NCBI RefSeq assembly: GCF_014850955.1
Contig: NZ_JACXSS010000001.1
Coordinates: 2,542,001-2,606,000, forward strand
Direction: 5' to 3'
DNA: 64,000 bases
From: Methylomonas albis
GTDB taxonomy: Bacteria > Pseudomonadota > Gammaproteobacteria > Methylococcales > Methylomonadaceae
Position numbers and translations under genes: made by a program. Position 1 is the first letter of the stretch, and every line of letters begins with the position of its first letter. The notes under the pieces were generated by a model that saw only the letters and a program-made list of their open reading frames with translations, had not been told where the DNA came from and searched no databases. Below, piece after piece: positions 55,843 to 64,000 of this stretch.

Positions 55843-56919
55843 TTAATCTTCGCCTTCTTCGTAGGCAACGGCCAATTTTCTCTGACCATTGGCCAACATG
55901 CCATACAGCCCTAGCTTGTGCCGCAAGACATTGCGGCTAATATCCAGCAGGCGCGCGGTTTGCACCTGGTTTTCTTCGCAAAACTCGAACGCCGTACGAA
56001 TCACGGTTTCTTCGATAATATCGAACAACTTAGGCGGCGCTTGTTCGCACAAGCGTAGTAATGAACTTTCCAGCGAAGAGGTGGAAACCACGGGGCCGCT
56101 CTGCGAGACCCGTACCCCCGACAACTTAAAGTCCTCCGGACGCAAGCGATTGCCTGGGCAGACCAACAACGCCCTATGTACGGCATTTTCCAGCTCGCGA
56201 ATATTGCCGGGCCAATCGTAATTTAACAAGGCCAACTCGGTGGAAGGCGACAGCTTGATTTCGGCGTAACCCAATCTATCGCCGTAGATTTTTAGAAAGT
56301 GTCTGGCCAAAGGCAAAATATCGCCCGGACGTTCCCGTAACGGCGACAGATGAATGGCCGCCACATTAAAGCGGTAATAAAGATCGGCACGAAAATGCGA
56401 TGCCGCCACCGCTTCTTCCAAATTAACATTAGTAGCAGCGATGACTCTGACATCCACCGGCGAAGGCGTGCGCGAGCCCACCTTAACTACCTCTCTTTCC
56501 TGTAGCACTCGCAATAATTTCGCTTGCAAGCCCAGCGGTAAATCGCCGACTTCATCCAGAAACAAACTACCTTTATTGGCGGTTTCGAACCAACCTTCTT
56601 TAGTATTCAAGGCGCCGGTAAACGCACCTTTTTCGTGGCCGAACAATTCGCTTTCGATGAGATTTTCACTGAGTGCCGCGCAATTTAGAGCACCGAACGG
56701 TCCTTTGGCGCGCTTGCTAAGTGCATGTACATGCCTGGCCACCAATTCCTTGCCGGTGCCAGTCTCGCCAATGATCAGCACTGTCGCATCGCTGGGCGCG
56801 ATCCGCTCGATATGCTCCAACAGCTTTCGTGAAACCGGATCCTCGAAAACCATCGCCGTGGCCCGCACCGTGTGCGACAACGATCGTAATTGCAATTCGT
56901 CAAATGCCAATAATGTCAT
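55843..56919 (-). CDS. Sigma-54-dependent activator without a sensory domain
   Basis: A 358-residue AAA+ enhancer-binding protein. Only about 20 residues precede the central domain. Walker A GETGTGKELV (51-60), the sigma-54 contact loop GAFTGA (98-103), and Walker B SLFLDEVGDLP are complete. The C-terminus is a Fis-type HTH (QTARLLDISRNVLRHKLGLYG). It lacks a receiver or GAF domain, so activity is presumably controlled by another protein or by its own level. A -24/-12 promoter lies about 730 bp away on the other side of the gap, before tatA. The ATG follows AAGGGG. Confidence 0.93.
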   Translation of the reverse strand: MTLLAFDELQLRSLSHTVRATAMVFEDPVSRKLLEHIERIAPSDATVLIIGETGTGKELVARHVHALSKRAKGPFGALNCAALSENLIESELFGHEKGAFTGALNTKEGWFETANKGSLFLDEVGDLPLGLQAKLLRVLQEREVVKVGSRTPSPVDVRVIAATNVNLEEAVAASHFRADLYYRFNVAAIHLSPLRERPGDILPLARHFLKIYGDRLGYAEIKLSPSTELALLNYDWPGNIRELENAVHRALLVCPGNRLRPEDFKLSGVRVSQSGPVVSTSSLESSLLRLCEQAPPKLFDIIEETVIRTAFEFCEENQVQTARLLDISRNVLRHKLGLYGMLANGQRKLAVAYEEGED

Positions 56920-57646
56920 ACGGTTTCCCCTTTACTGCGAGCCACGTTGCCGCCACTCAAAAATAGTTCCATGAAATATCTTTTCCTAAGATGTCAAAAA
57001 TAGTGATTCGTCAGCGGTATCACCAATGAGCTGCGAATACGCAAACGCCAAACAAAAATCAGCCTTACCCTGCCCAAAGTCGGTCAACACACCGGCACCT
57101 GCGCTGAGCACAGGCCAAAAAAAAAGCCAGCAGTCCTTTGGGGACAAACTGGCTTCCGGCGATCCGGTCAGCAGAAGTGAATGTTATGGAGACAAAATGC
57201 TCGGAAAATAGCAGCGAGATAACTGGCTCTAAGCACTGTTCATGCCACTTCGTATTTCTTGGTAAGAATAAGGGATTACGCGTTTTTGCGAAACACAAAT
57301 GTTTCTACAGCAGCAGATATTGTTGATTTAGTGTTTGTATTTCAACAGTTTTGCGAAAATCCGAATGTTGTTTGCCCAGCATGACGCTTTTCCCAGTCAT
57401 CCGGGCTTTTTCGGTTGCCGGAGTCATCCTAACCCCGCCATTCCGGCAATCAAAATAGGCCAATTACTCAACGGCCTGCACGTAAATCAACACTGTCTGC
57501 TGATGCCATGCTGATTACTCAGCCGATTCCAAACTATTTGCCGACTTACTCTCTTGCTTCGCCGCCTCGGCAACTTACGCTTGCGTGGTTAATGTGCCTG
57601 GACTGCAGGTGTCATTACTTAGTATTTCAGCGCTCGCCGCGCATGT
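56920..57646. other. Long regulatory gap between the sigma-54 activator and tatA
   Basis: This interval has no convincing gene. The small frames inside are not supported by ribosome sites or family matches. It holds a pair of similar sequences, TTTTGCGAAAcaCaAATGTT at 57284-57304 and TTTTGCGAAAatCcgAATGTT near 57349-57370, about 65 bases apart, which could bind the activator. They lie about 290-360 bp upstream of the -24/-12 promoter, a fitting range for enhancer sites. Confidence 0.5.
57284..57370. promoter_or_regulatory. Candidate enhancer (UAS) direct repeats
   Basis: The ten-base sequence TTTTGCGAAA occurs at 57284-57293 and 57349-57358, each followed by a C and by AATGTT. It is near-palindromic and 65 bases apart (about six turns). 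The assignment to the sigma-54 activator is an inference from position. Confidence 0.4.
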
Positions 57647-57661
57647 TGGCACCTATATTGC
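57647..57661 (+). promoter_or_regulatory. Sigma-54 (-24/-12) promoter of tatA
   Basis: TGGCAC, five bases, TTGC at 57647-57661, with GG and GC exactly ten bases apart. This equals the sigma-54 consensus in its invariant bases. The transcript should start near 57673 and have a leader of about 70 bases before tatA. The divergent neighbour is a sigma-54 activator. Confidence 0.78.
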
Positions 57662-57743
57662 CTGAGACTACTCTATCAAGGCTAAGTCGATACCGGCGAG
57701 CGGCTTAGCTAACACCATCAACTTTAAATCTTGGAGCAAAAAA

Positions 57744-57971
57744 ATGGGCTTGAGTATTCCCCATCTATTAGTGGTTTTAGCGATTGTGATTTTAGTGTTC
57801 GGCACCAAACGCCTGAAAAGTGTCGGCGCAGACCTGGGCGATGCGATCAAGGGATTTCGGACGGCGGTGAAGGAAAGCGAAGAAGCCCAAGACACCAAAG
57901 CCATCACCCAACTCTACCAGGAAGAACTATCCGCTGACTTGATCAACGTACCCGACCGCAACAAGGCTTAA
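57744..57971 (+). CDS. tatA: Orphan TatA-type twin-arginine translocase component
   Basis: A 75-residue protein. One N-terminal membrane helix (residues 3-19) ends in FGTKRL, the hinge before an amphipathic helix ([13 protein letters not shown]). The charged tail is shorter than in housekeeping TatA. TatA subunits form the pore of the Tat export system for folded, cofactor-carrying proteins. No tatB or tatC is nearby. TTGGAG precedes the ATG. It sits behind a -24/-12 promoter and before an RND pump, so it may serve the Tat-exported protein at 62833. Confidence 0.9.
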   Translation: MGLSIPHLLVVLAIVILVFGTKRLKSVGADLGDAIKGFRTAVKESEEAQDTKAITQLYQEELSADLINVPDRNKA

Positions 57972-58164
57972 TAGTCCAGTTTGCCTCCCCGCCTCCAAAC
58001 ACGCGCAAAACAGCAGCCTGTTAGCAAAGCAGCAGCGTTTGCTTGTCGCCTGCTGGTAGGGCAACAACACAGAACGCCTACCGAGCAAAAACTGCGCTGT
58101 TAACGTTCACCCAAACTCCAGCGCACGCCACGAACTATGCATCGAAAACCCTATGGAGATTGAT

Positions 58165-58179
58165 TGGTATAGCTATTGC
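58165..58179 (+). promoter_or_regulatory. Second candidate sigma-54 promoter, before the RND gene
   Basis: TTGGTAT...ATTGC with GG at 58166-58167 and GC at 58178-58179, ten bases apart. The -24 box deviates from TGGCAC by one transition, and the -12 box matches TTGC. It is about 90 bp before the pump's ATG. The interval 57972-58270 shows no gene. Confidence 0.5.
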
Positions 58180-58270
58180 CTTACATAAACACGAAATTGC
58201 CTTTGCCGGCGAAACGATAGATTTAAAACCGGCCGGACCTCTCTAACCAATCGGATCTCCCGAGAAATCC

Positions 58271-61200
58271 ATGTGGATCGTTAATATCGCTTTACGCCGT
58301 CCCTATACCTTTATCGTGGCGGCGCTGTTGATTCTGTTGTCTACACCCTATGTGTTGCGGAAAATGCCCACCGATATTTTCCCAACCATTGATATTCCGG
58401 TGGTAGCGATGCTCTGGCAATACAACGGCATGACCGCCAAGGAAATAGCCGACCGCTTGACCACCACGGTCGAGCGCTCCATGGCCTTGATCGACGGCAT
58501 CGAACACAGTGAATCTTTGTCTTACAGCGGTGCGGCCGTAGTTAAAGTATTTTTCCATCCGGGCACGGACATCCGCACCGCCATCGCCCAGGTGATGTCC
58601 AGCAGCAACTCAGTTTACCGCTCGCTACCAACCAATGTGGCGCCGCCGCAAGTCATTCAATATTCGGCCGCCGACCTGCCGTTGGTGCAGTTGGGCATTT
58701 CCAGTAGCGTCGTCCCGGAAACCGATGTCAACGATCTGGTGAATAATATCGCCAGAACCGCGTTGCAATCCAAACCCGGCGTGGCAATGACGAATCCGTT
58801 CGGCGCGAAAAGCCGGCAAATTACGCTGGATGTCGATGCCCCGGCCCTGTTGGCGCGCGGCCTGTCGCCCGCCGATTTAAACGATACCCTGGCCGCGCAA
58901 AATCTGATCCTGCCCACCGGCACGGTAAAAATCGGCAGTAACGAATACGACGTCAGCCTGAATGGCGCGGTGGCGGCGATACCCCGGCTCGCCGACCTGC
59001 CGGTCCGCACCGTGAACGGTGTCACGACGCTGGTACGAGACGTCGCCACGGTGCGCGATGGCGCGGCACCGGTGACGACCATCGCCCGGCAAAACGGCGA
59101 ACGCGGTATCTTGACCTCAATTTTCAAGGTGGGTCGTACCTCGACCCTGGAAGTGGTTGAACACGTCCGGCAAACCATTCCGAAAATGCTGGACCTGATG
59201 CCGGATGGCATCAATATGCGCTTGATGTTCGACCAGTCGCTATTCGTGAAGGCCGCCATCGGCAATGTGTTGCATGAAGCATTGATCGCCGCCGGCTTGA
59301 CTGCCGCGATGATCTTGCTGTTCCTAGGCAACTGGCGCACCACCTGCATCATCGCGGTATCGATACCGCTGTCTATCATGTGCTCGCTGATTGCCTTGTA
59401 TCTTGTCGGCGAAACCATCAATCTAATGACAATGGGCGGTTTGGCATTGGCGGTGGGGATTTTGGTGGACGACGCCACCGTGGAAATCGAAAACATCGAG
59501 CGGCAAATGCTGTTGGGAAAGAACCCGCATCAAGCCATCCTGGACGGCGCGGCGGAAATTGCGATGCCGGCGCTGGTCTCCACATTGTGCATCTGCATCG
59601 TGTTCGTACCGATGTTCTTCCTGTCCGGCGTGGCGCGCAGCCTGTTTGTGCCGATGGCGGAAGCGGTGGTATTCGCGATGCTGGCTTCCTACATTCTGTC
59701 GCGTACCCTGGTGCCGACGCTGGTGATGTACGTGATGTCCGGCCATCACGGCCATACCGATGCGCCGCCGACCAACGCACTGGCAAGAGGTTTTCAACGT
59801 CTGCATCACGCCTTCGAGCACGGCTTCGAACAGTTTCGCGGCCACTATCTGATCTTGGCCAGTCATTTACTCAAACACCGCTTGCGCTATAGCTCGGCAA
59901 TTCTAGGCTTTTGCCTGGCATCGCTGGGCTTGGTCCCGCTATTGGGAGAAGACTTGTTTCCGGCGGTGGACGCCGGGCAGATTCGTCTGCACGTCCGCGC
60001 ACCATCCGGCACCCGCATCGAGGAAATGCCGCAACACATCGATGCGGTGGAAAAAGTCATTCGCAGCATTATTCCCGCCGAAGAGATCGCCGATCTGCTC
60101 GACATTATCGGCGGCCCCTACAGCACCCGCAACACCTTATTCGGTAACTCCGGCACCGTGGAAACCGCCGACACCGAGATCATGATCTCGCTACGTCCCG
60201 GCGACCACGCCCCGAGCGCCGATTACATCAAACAGTTGCGCACGGAATTACCCGGCCGTTTTCCCGGTTTGGAATTTTTCTTCCAGCCCGCCGACCAGGT
60301 CAGCCAGACCTTGAATTTCGGCGTCCCCGCGCCTATCGACATCCAGTTCATCGGCGGCAAGCCGGAAGAAGTCATGCCGCAGGTCATCGCCTTGGAAAAT
60401 CGTTTGCGGCAAATCCCCGGCATCGTCGATGCACATATTTACCAACGCATGAATCGGCCGGCGCTGGACCTGGAAATGAACCGCCAGCAGTTGCAACAAC
60501 TGGGTTTGTCGGCCCGCGATCTGGCGCAAAACCTGTTGTTGACGCTCAGCGGCAGCATGCAAACCGCGCCGTCATTCTGGTTGAATCCGGCCAACGGCAA
60601 TTCGGTCAATATCGGAGTGATGGGCAATCCGCTGGATTTCGATAACCTGGATGCCTTGATGCGCACCCCGGTCGGCGGCGGCAACGGCCAGCCGCAACTC
60701 CTCGGCAACCTGGTCAAACTAAAACGCACGGTAATGCCGGCCGCGGTGACTCACTACAACGCCAACAACGTATTTGATATTTACGCCGGCGTGGAAGACC
60801 GCGACCTGGGCTCGCTCAGTCAGGAGATCGAAACCTTGGTTACCGAGGCGCGTGAGCATCTGCCGCGCGGCGTCGAGCTGAATGTGCGCGGCCAGATCCA
60901 AACCCTGAACAGTTCGTTCACCGGTCTGGCTGCCGGCTTGGCCGTCGCGATTGTGTTGCTGTACCTGCTGCTAGTGGTGAATTTTCAATCCTGGCTGGAC
61001 CCGATGATTATCGTCAGCGCCCTGCCCGCTGCGTTGGCGGGCATCGCCTGGACTCTGTTTTTGACCGGCACCACCTTGAGCATCCCGGCTTTGACCGGCA
61101 GCATCATGGCGATGGGCGTGGTCACCGCCAACAGTATCTTGCTGGTGTCTTTTGCCCGTACCCGGCTGGCGGCCGGCGTGCCGCCGGTAACGGCAGCGCT

Positions 61201-61447
61201 GGAAGCGGCGGCGACCCGGCTTAGACCGGTGCTGATGACCGCGTTTGCGATGATCGTCGGCATGTTGCCGATGGCTATCGGCTGGGGCGAAGGCGCCGAA
61301 CAAAACGCGCCGCTGGGCCGCGCAGTGATCGGCGGTCTGGCCTTTGCCACCGTATCCACTTTACTGTTCGTTCCGCTGGTGTTTGCCGGCACCCACCGCT
61401 GGCTGGCGCATCGATTTTCGCATCGCACAAACTTTGTAACTCCCTAA
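58271..61447 (+). CDS. RND-family efflux pump, inner-membrane subunit (AcrB-like)
   Basis: A 1058-residue proton-driven exporter. It has the standard two sets of helices and large periplasmic loops; the first helix is followed by PTDIFPTIDIPVV. Helix 4 carries the proton-relay residues in GGLALAVGILVDDATVEIEN. The second-half copy has ALTGSIMAMGVVTANSILLV. HAE-type pumps export drugs, solvents or lipophilic toxins. The substrate is unknown. The adaptor gene follows after six bases; an outer-membrane channel gene was not seen in this window. Confidence 0.94.
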   Translation: MWIVNIALRRPYTFIVAALLILLSTPYVLRKMPTDIFPTIDIPVVAMLWQYNGMTAKEIADRLTTTVERSMALIDGIEHSESLSYSGAAVVKVFFHPGTDIRTAIAQVMSSSNSVYRSLPTNVAPPQVIQYSAADLPLVQLGISSSVVPETDVNDLVNNIARTALQSKPGVAMTNPFGAKSRQITLDVDAPALLARGLSPADLNDTLAAQNLILPTGTVKIGSNEYDVSLNGAVAAIPRLADLPVRTVNGVTTLVRDVATVRDGAAPVTTIARQNGERGILTSIFKVGRTSTLEVVEHVRQTIPKMLDLMPDGINMRLMFDQSLFVKAAIGNVLHEALIAAGLTAAMILLFLGNWRTTCIIAVSIPLSIMCSLIALYLVGETINLMTMGGLALAVGILVDDATVEIENIERQMLLGKNPHQAILDGAAEIAMPALVSTLCICIVFVPMFFLSGVARSLFVPMAEAVVFAMLASYILSRTLVPTLVMYVMSGHHGHTDAPPTNALARGFQRLHHAFEHGFEQFRGHYLILASHLLKHRLRYSSAILGFCLASLGLVPLLGEDLFPAVDAGQIRLHVRAPSGTRIEEMPQHIDAVEKVIRSIIPAEEIADLLDIIGGPYSTRNTLFGNSGTVETADTEIMISLRPGDHAPSADYIKQLRTELPGRFPGLEFFFQPADQVSQTLNFGVPAPIDIQFIGGKPEEVMPQVIALENRLRQIPGIVDAHIYQRMNRPALDLEMNRQQLQQLGLSARDLAQNLLLTLSGSMQTAPSFWLNPANGNSVNIGVMGNPLDFDNLDALMRTPVGGGNGQPQLLGNLVKLKRTVMPAAVTHYNANNVFDIYAGVEDRDLGSLSQEIETLVTEAREHLPRGVELNVRGQIQTLNSSFTGLAAGLAVAIVLLYLLLVVNFQSWLDPMIIVSALPAALAGIAWTLFLTGTTLSIPALTGSIMAMGVVTANSILLVSFARTRLAAGVPPVTAALEAAATRLRPVLMTAFAMIVGMLPMAIGWGEGAEQNAPLGRAVIGGLAFATVSTLLFVPLVFAGTHRWLAHRFSHRTNFVTP

Positions 61448-61453
61448 AATCAT

Positions 61454-62671
61454 ATGAATAGCATCCCTTCATCAACCTTTGCGCGACCGTCCACCGACCA
61501 TACGCACCGTACCCTTTTGGTAGTAAAACGGCTGGGTTTGGGGCTATTGTTATTGCTCCTGCTGGCCGGCGCCTGGCGCCTGGCACAGAACCTCCAGCAA
61601 GAGGAAACCTTGCAGGCGCAAACGGCGGCCAGCCAGCAGCGCAGCGTCATCGCGGCGCATTCCCGGCCTGGAGAAGCGACCCGCAAACTGGTGTTGCCTG
61701 CCAGCTTGCGCGGCAATACCGAAACCCAACTCTATGCGCGCAGCAACGGCTACTTAAGCGCCTGGCACAAAACCATAGGCGATCAGGTTAAGAAAGGCGA
61801 CCTGCTGGCGGTCATCGACGTACCCGAGCTGGAACAGGAACTGGCGCAAGCGCGCGCCGCGCTGGCCCAGGTCAAAGCCCGGCTGGAACTGACACGCACC
61901 ACCCTGCAGCGCTGGACGCAATTGAACGGCACCGACAGCGGCACCCAACAGGAATTCGACGAAAAACGCAGCGCGTTCCTGCAGGCCGAAGCCGATTTCT
62001 CTGCCGCGCGAGCCAATGTCAAACGCCTGGAAAATATTGAAGGCTACCGGCGCATCGTCGCCCCGTTTTCCGGCGTGATTACTCGGCGGGCGGTCGATGT
62101 CGGCAGTTTAATCGTCGCCGGCAGTCAGGAGTTATTTGCGTTAACCCAAACCGACCCGTTGCGGTTGACGGTTTGGGTGCCGCAAGTCTATGCCGACGAC
62201 ATCAAGGCCGGCCAGGAAGTCTCGGTAAGAGTGCTGGAATCGCAAGGCAAGCCGGTAAGCGCCCACGTGGATCATGTGGCCGGCGCGTTGGACCCGGTTA
62301 ATCGTTCCCGGCAAGTGGATATTACCCTACCCAACAAGGACGGAAAGTTACTACCCGGCTCCTACGTCGAGATCTCGATCAACGTCGCCGGCAAATCCAG
62401 CCCCTTGGTAGTGCCGGCTAATGTGTTGGTGATCGATCAAGCCGGTCCGCATGTGGTAGTGGTCGACGCGGAACATCGTGTGGCGTTTCGTCCGGTAAAA
62501 CTGGGCCGTGACTTTGGCCGCGAACTGGAAATATTGGAAGGCATCTCGGCCAGCGATACCTTGGTCGCCAGCCCCTCGGATCTGTTAGTGGAAGGCGAAA
62601 CCGTGGGCGTGGTGGAAGCCCAAGCAAAACCGGCGGCGAAAGCCAAGGACAAAAGTCCGGCGAAATCGTGA
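61454..62671 (+). CDS. RND periplasmic adaptor (membrane-fusion protein)
   Basis: A 405-residue adaptor. One N-terminal membrane helix (about residues 25-42) is followed by the lipoyl-type domain (LYARSNGYLSAWHKTIGDQV), a coiled-coil hairpin (EQELAQARAALAQVKARLEL), and the beta-barrel domain ending in VPANVLVID. The Lys/Ala-rich C-terminus is unusual but harmless. It links the pump subunit to an outer-membrane channel. The ATG lies six bases after the pump stop. Confidence 0.93.
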   Translation: MNSIPSSTFARPSTDHTHRTLLVVKRLGLGLLLLLLLAGAWRLAQNLQQEETLQAQTAASQQRSVIAAHSRPGEATRKLVLPASLRGNTETQLYARSNGYLSAWHKTIGDQVKKGDLLAVIDVPELEQELAQARAALAQVKARLELTRTTLQRWTQLNGTDSGTQQEFDEKRSAFLQAEADFSAARANVKRLENIEGYRRIVAPFSGVITRRAVDVGSLIVAGSQELFALTQTDPLRLTVWVPQVYADDIKAGQEVSVRVLESQGKPVSAHVDHVAGALDPVNRSRQVDITLPNKDGKLLPGSYVEISINVAGKSSPLVVPANVLVIDQAGPHVVVVDAEHRVAFRPVKLGRDFGRELEILEGISASDTLVASPSDLLVEGETVGVVEAQAKPAAKAKDKSPAKS

Positions 62672-62832
62672 TACATTTCAACGCGTCGCGCGGTCTGTCG
62701 AGCCGGAGCCGCCGCGCACGTTTTTTCCTGCATTGACAGGATAGAAAACCCGGCTCAAACCGCGCTGCCGAGCAATTCATACTGTACTTCACTCAGTGGC
62801 AAACAACTTTTAACCCATAACAAGGAATTTTC

Positions 62833-63261
62833 ATGGAACGTCGCGATTTTATTCGATTGAGTGCCGCCGGTGCGGCGGTAGGCATCATTGCCCCAACCCT
62901 AGCCCAGGCCGAAGCCGGCAAACAACCCACACCGCCGGGCGATGTGTTTTATACCAAGGACGCGCAAGGCCGCTGGGCCGGCAAAGCCGCGACGCATCTG
63001 CCGGAGGTTGAAGTCGTTAAAACCGACGGAAAAACCACCGTCAAAATCACCACGCCGCACGAAATGAAAGGTTACGAGCATTACATCGTCAAACATGTGC
63101 TGCTGGATAAAGACTACAAATTCCTGAACGAGCATATGTTCGATCCTAGCAAAGACCCCGTAGCCATTTCCGAATTCAGCCTGGCAGGCTACAGCGGCAC
63201 GGTCTACGCATTGAGCCTATGTAACAAACACGATCTTTGGTTGAATAGCGCCGAGGTATAA
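62833..63261 (+). CDS. Tat-exported superoxide-reductase-like (desulfoferrodoxin-family) protein
   Basis: A 142-residue protein with a Tat signal (RRDFIRL, then hydrophobic residues to about 24). The iron-site residues of superoxide reductase are all placed: His in THLPEVE (H55), His in TPHEM (H76), His in YEHYIVKHV (H83, H88) and the CNKHDLW motif (C130, H133). The last replaces the usual CNxHGLW. It has the small, single-centre (neelaredoxin-like) form. Such enzymes reduce superoxide to peroxide. It is 162 bp after the adaptor gene, so it may have its own promoter or read-through. Confidence 0.82.
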   Translation: MERRDFIRLSAAGAAVGIIAPTLAQAEAGKQPTPPGDVFYTKDAQGRWAGKAATHLPEVEVVKTDGKTTVKITTPHEMKGYEHYIVKHVLLDKDYKFLNEHMFDPSKDPVAISEFSLAGYSGTVYALSLCNKHDLWLNSAEV

Positions 63262-63273
63262 AGTCATCAGATC

Positions 63274-63297
63274 GGCGATAACAAGGACGTTGTCGCC
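63274..63297 (+). terminator. Hairpin after the superoxide-reductase-like gene
   Basis: GGCGATAAC and GTTGTCGCC form a nine-base-pair stem with one G-U pair and a six-base loop, 13 bp after the stop codon. No T run follows, so it is a possible but unproven terminator. Confidence 0.45.
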
Positions 63298-63396
63298 GTT
63301 TCGCCACTTACTTCCGTCAGAAGCTCCCGTGCATCAGCGGTCACGATCCAAAAAAGACGGTCAGCACTAATTTCATATCGAAAGAAGCGAAGATAG

Positions 63397-64000
63397 TGTC
63401 CACTTATCATCAGGTGGACACTTATGAAGGAGCACACTACTCGCTTATCGCGACCATTGATTGTAGGACACGGGCGAGATGGCCGATGTCTTTATGATCC
63501 GGAAGCGAAACGGGAGTTGGTCCGAATCTGTTTGCAACCGGGTATATCTGTGGGCGCAAATGACCGACTCCGGCCCACCGATCCGACTGTTCAGCTACAC
63601 GCCCGGTCGTGGCGGAAGTCATGCGCAACCCCTCTATGAAGGCATCCAGCCTGGCACCGTTTTCATGAGCGACGGCTATGAGGTGTATAACGCTATTGCA
63701 GCGGTGCGCGGTGCCGAACAGCGTGGGCAACAGCGCCAACAGTTAAGCAAGCCGGTATTGGCCAAGATCGAAGGCTTGCTGGTCGCGCATCTGCATGGAG
63801 TCACGCCCGACAGTTTGCTGGGCAAGGCCTTGCATTATCTGTCGTCGCAATGTCCGAAACTGATCCGCTTTGTCGACAACGGCGCCTGGCCCATCGACAA
63901 CAACCTCTGCGAGAACGCATACGCCCGTTCGTCGTCGGTCACCGTAACTGGTTATTCTGCGACACGGTGGCTGGTGCCCAGGCCAGCGCCAATCTCTACT
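63397..64000 (+). mobile_element. Decayed IS66-family insertion sequence
   Basis: The DNA from about 63397 to the window edge carries fragments of the IS66 tnpA-like and tnpC transposase genes. An eight-base inverted pair (GTGTCCAC at 63397-63404, GTGGACAC at 63414-63421) precedes the first reading frame and may be the element's terminal region. Internal deletions and a frameshift make it non-functional. The right part may continue outside the window. Confidence 0.8.
63424..64000 (+). pseudogene. Fused tnpA/tnpC remnant of an IS66 transposase
   Basis: From the ATG at 63424 about 42 codons read as the start of the IS66 small protein (TTRLSRPLIVGHGRDGR, DPEAKRELVRICLQPGIS). At 63551 the frame changes to the TnpC transposase (WAQMTDSGPPIRLFSYTPGR, then MSDGYEVYNAI). 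An internal deletion leads directly to VRGAEQRGQQRQQ. Near 63917 one base is missing: the ENAIRPFVVGHRNWLFCD segment is only restored in the next frame from 63919. The catalytic core is incomplete, so it cannot transpose. Confidence 0.85.

Noticed and set aside
57026-57326. Small plus-strand frames in the gap before tatA
   Set aside because: No ribosome sites, low-complexity composition and no family; the region is better read as regulatory DNA.

Overview
The window looks like a chromosome segment of a gammaproteobacterium, most likely a Methylococcales (Methylomonas-like) methanotroph or a close relative. This is an inference. It rests on the block trpF-trpB-trpA-accD-folC-dedD-cvpA-purF-metZ, the recC-recB-recD order, three proteins with VP[LIV]P-type PEP-CTERM tails, and many periplasmic c-type cytochrome and Tat-exported redox proteins. 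No methane-oxidation gene, rRNA or tRNA is present to prove it.

Layout. 1-3.8 kb: a large MscS-family channel gene cut by the window edge, a class II aldolase, glutaredoxin 3 and a tandem PilZ protein. 3.9-12.9 kb: a tightly packed minus-strand housekeeping operon for tryptophan, fatty-acid, folate, purine and methionine synthesis, with a promoter and an upstream terminator visible at its head. 13-18.1 kb: a DUF2231 membrane protein, ApbE, an isochorismatase-like hydrolase and smpB, divergent from an NSS transporter followed by ratA-rnfH. 18.2-18.7 kb: a solitary integron gene cassette with a well-formed attC. 19-26.5 kb: an acetyltransferase/nitrilase pair, small unknown proteins, a chromate transporter, a PIN toxin with a shrunken antitoxin, a PEP-CTERM protein and a LuxR-type regulator, with large interspersed palindromes between them. 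26.9-36 kb: recCBD. 36-41.4 kb: two PEP-CTERM genes (one without a signal peptide), a NarL-type two-component pair, a periplasmic cupin and a thiopurine-type methyltransferase.

41.5-50.5 kb: a redox region with a PepSY protein, a peroxiredoxin pseudogene, a diheme cytochrome, an intact peroxiredoxin paralogue and a cytochrome c'-like protein with an unusual CX3CH heme site. Next to it lies an operon of a cysteine-less rhodanese, a DUF1549/DUF1553 protein and a DUF1501 protein, a pair best known from Planctomycetes. 51-55.8 kb: a TonB-dependent receptor with an SMP-30/gluconolactonase gene, and two gene remnants abutting in opposite orientation.

55.8-63.3 kb: the most coherent candidate system. 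A sigma-54 activator without a sensory domain is divergent from an orphan tatA that has a near-consensus -24/-12 promoter. An RND pump gene with a second -24/-12-like site, its periplasmic adaptor, and a Tat-exported superoxide-reductase-like protein follow. I infer a sigma-54-controlled envelope stress or efflux module that carries its own Tat component. The window ends in a decayed IS66 element.
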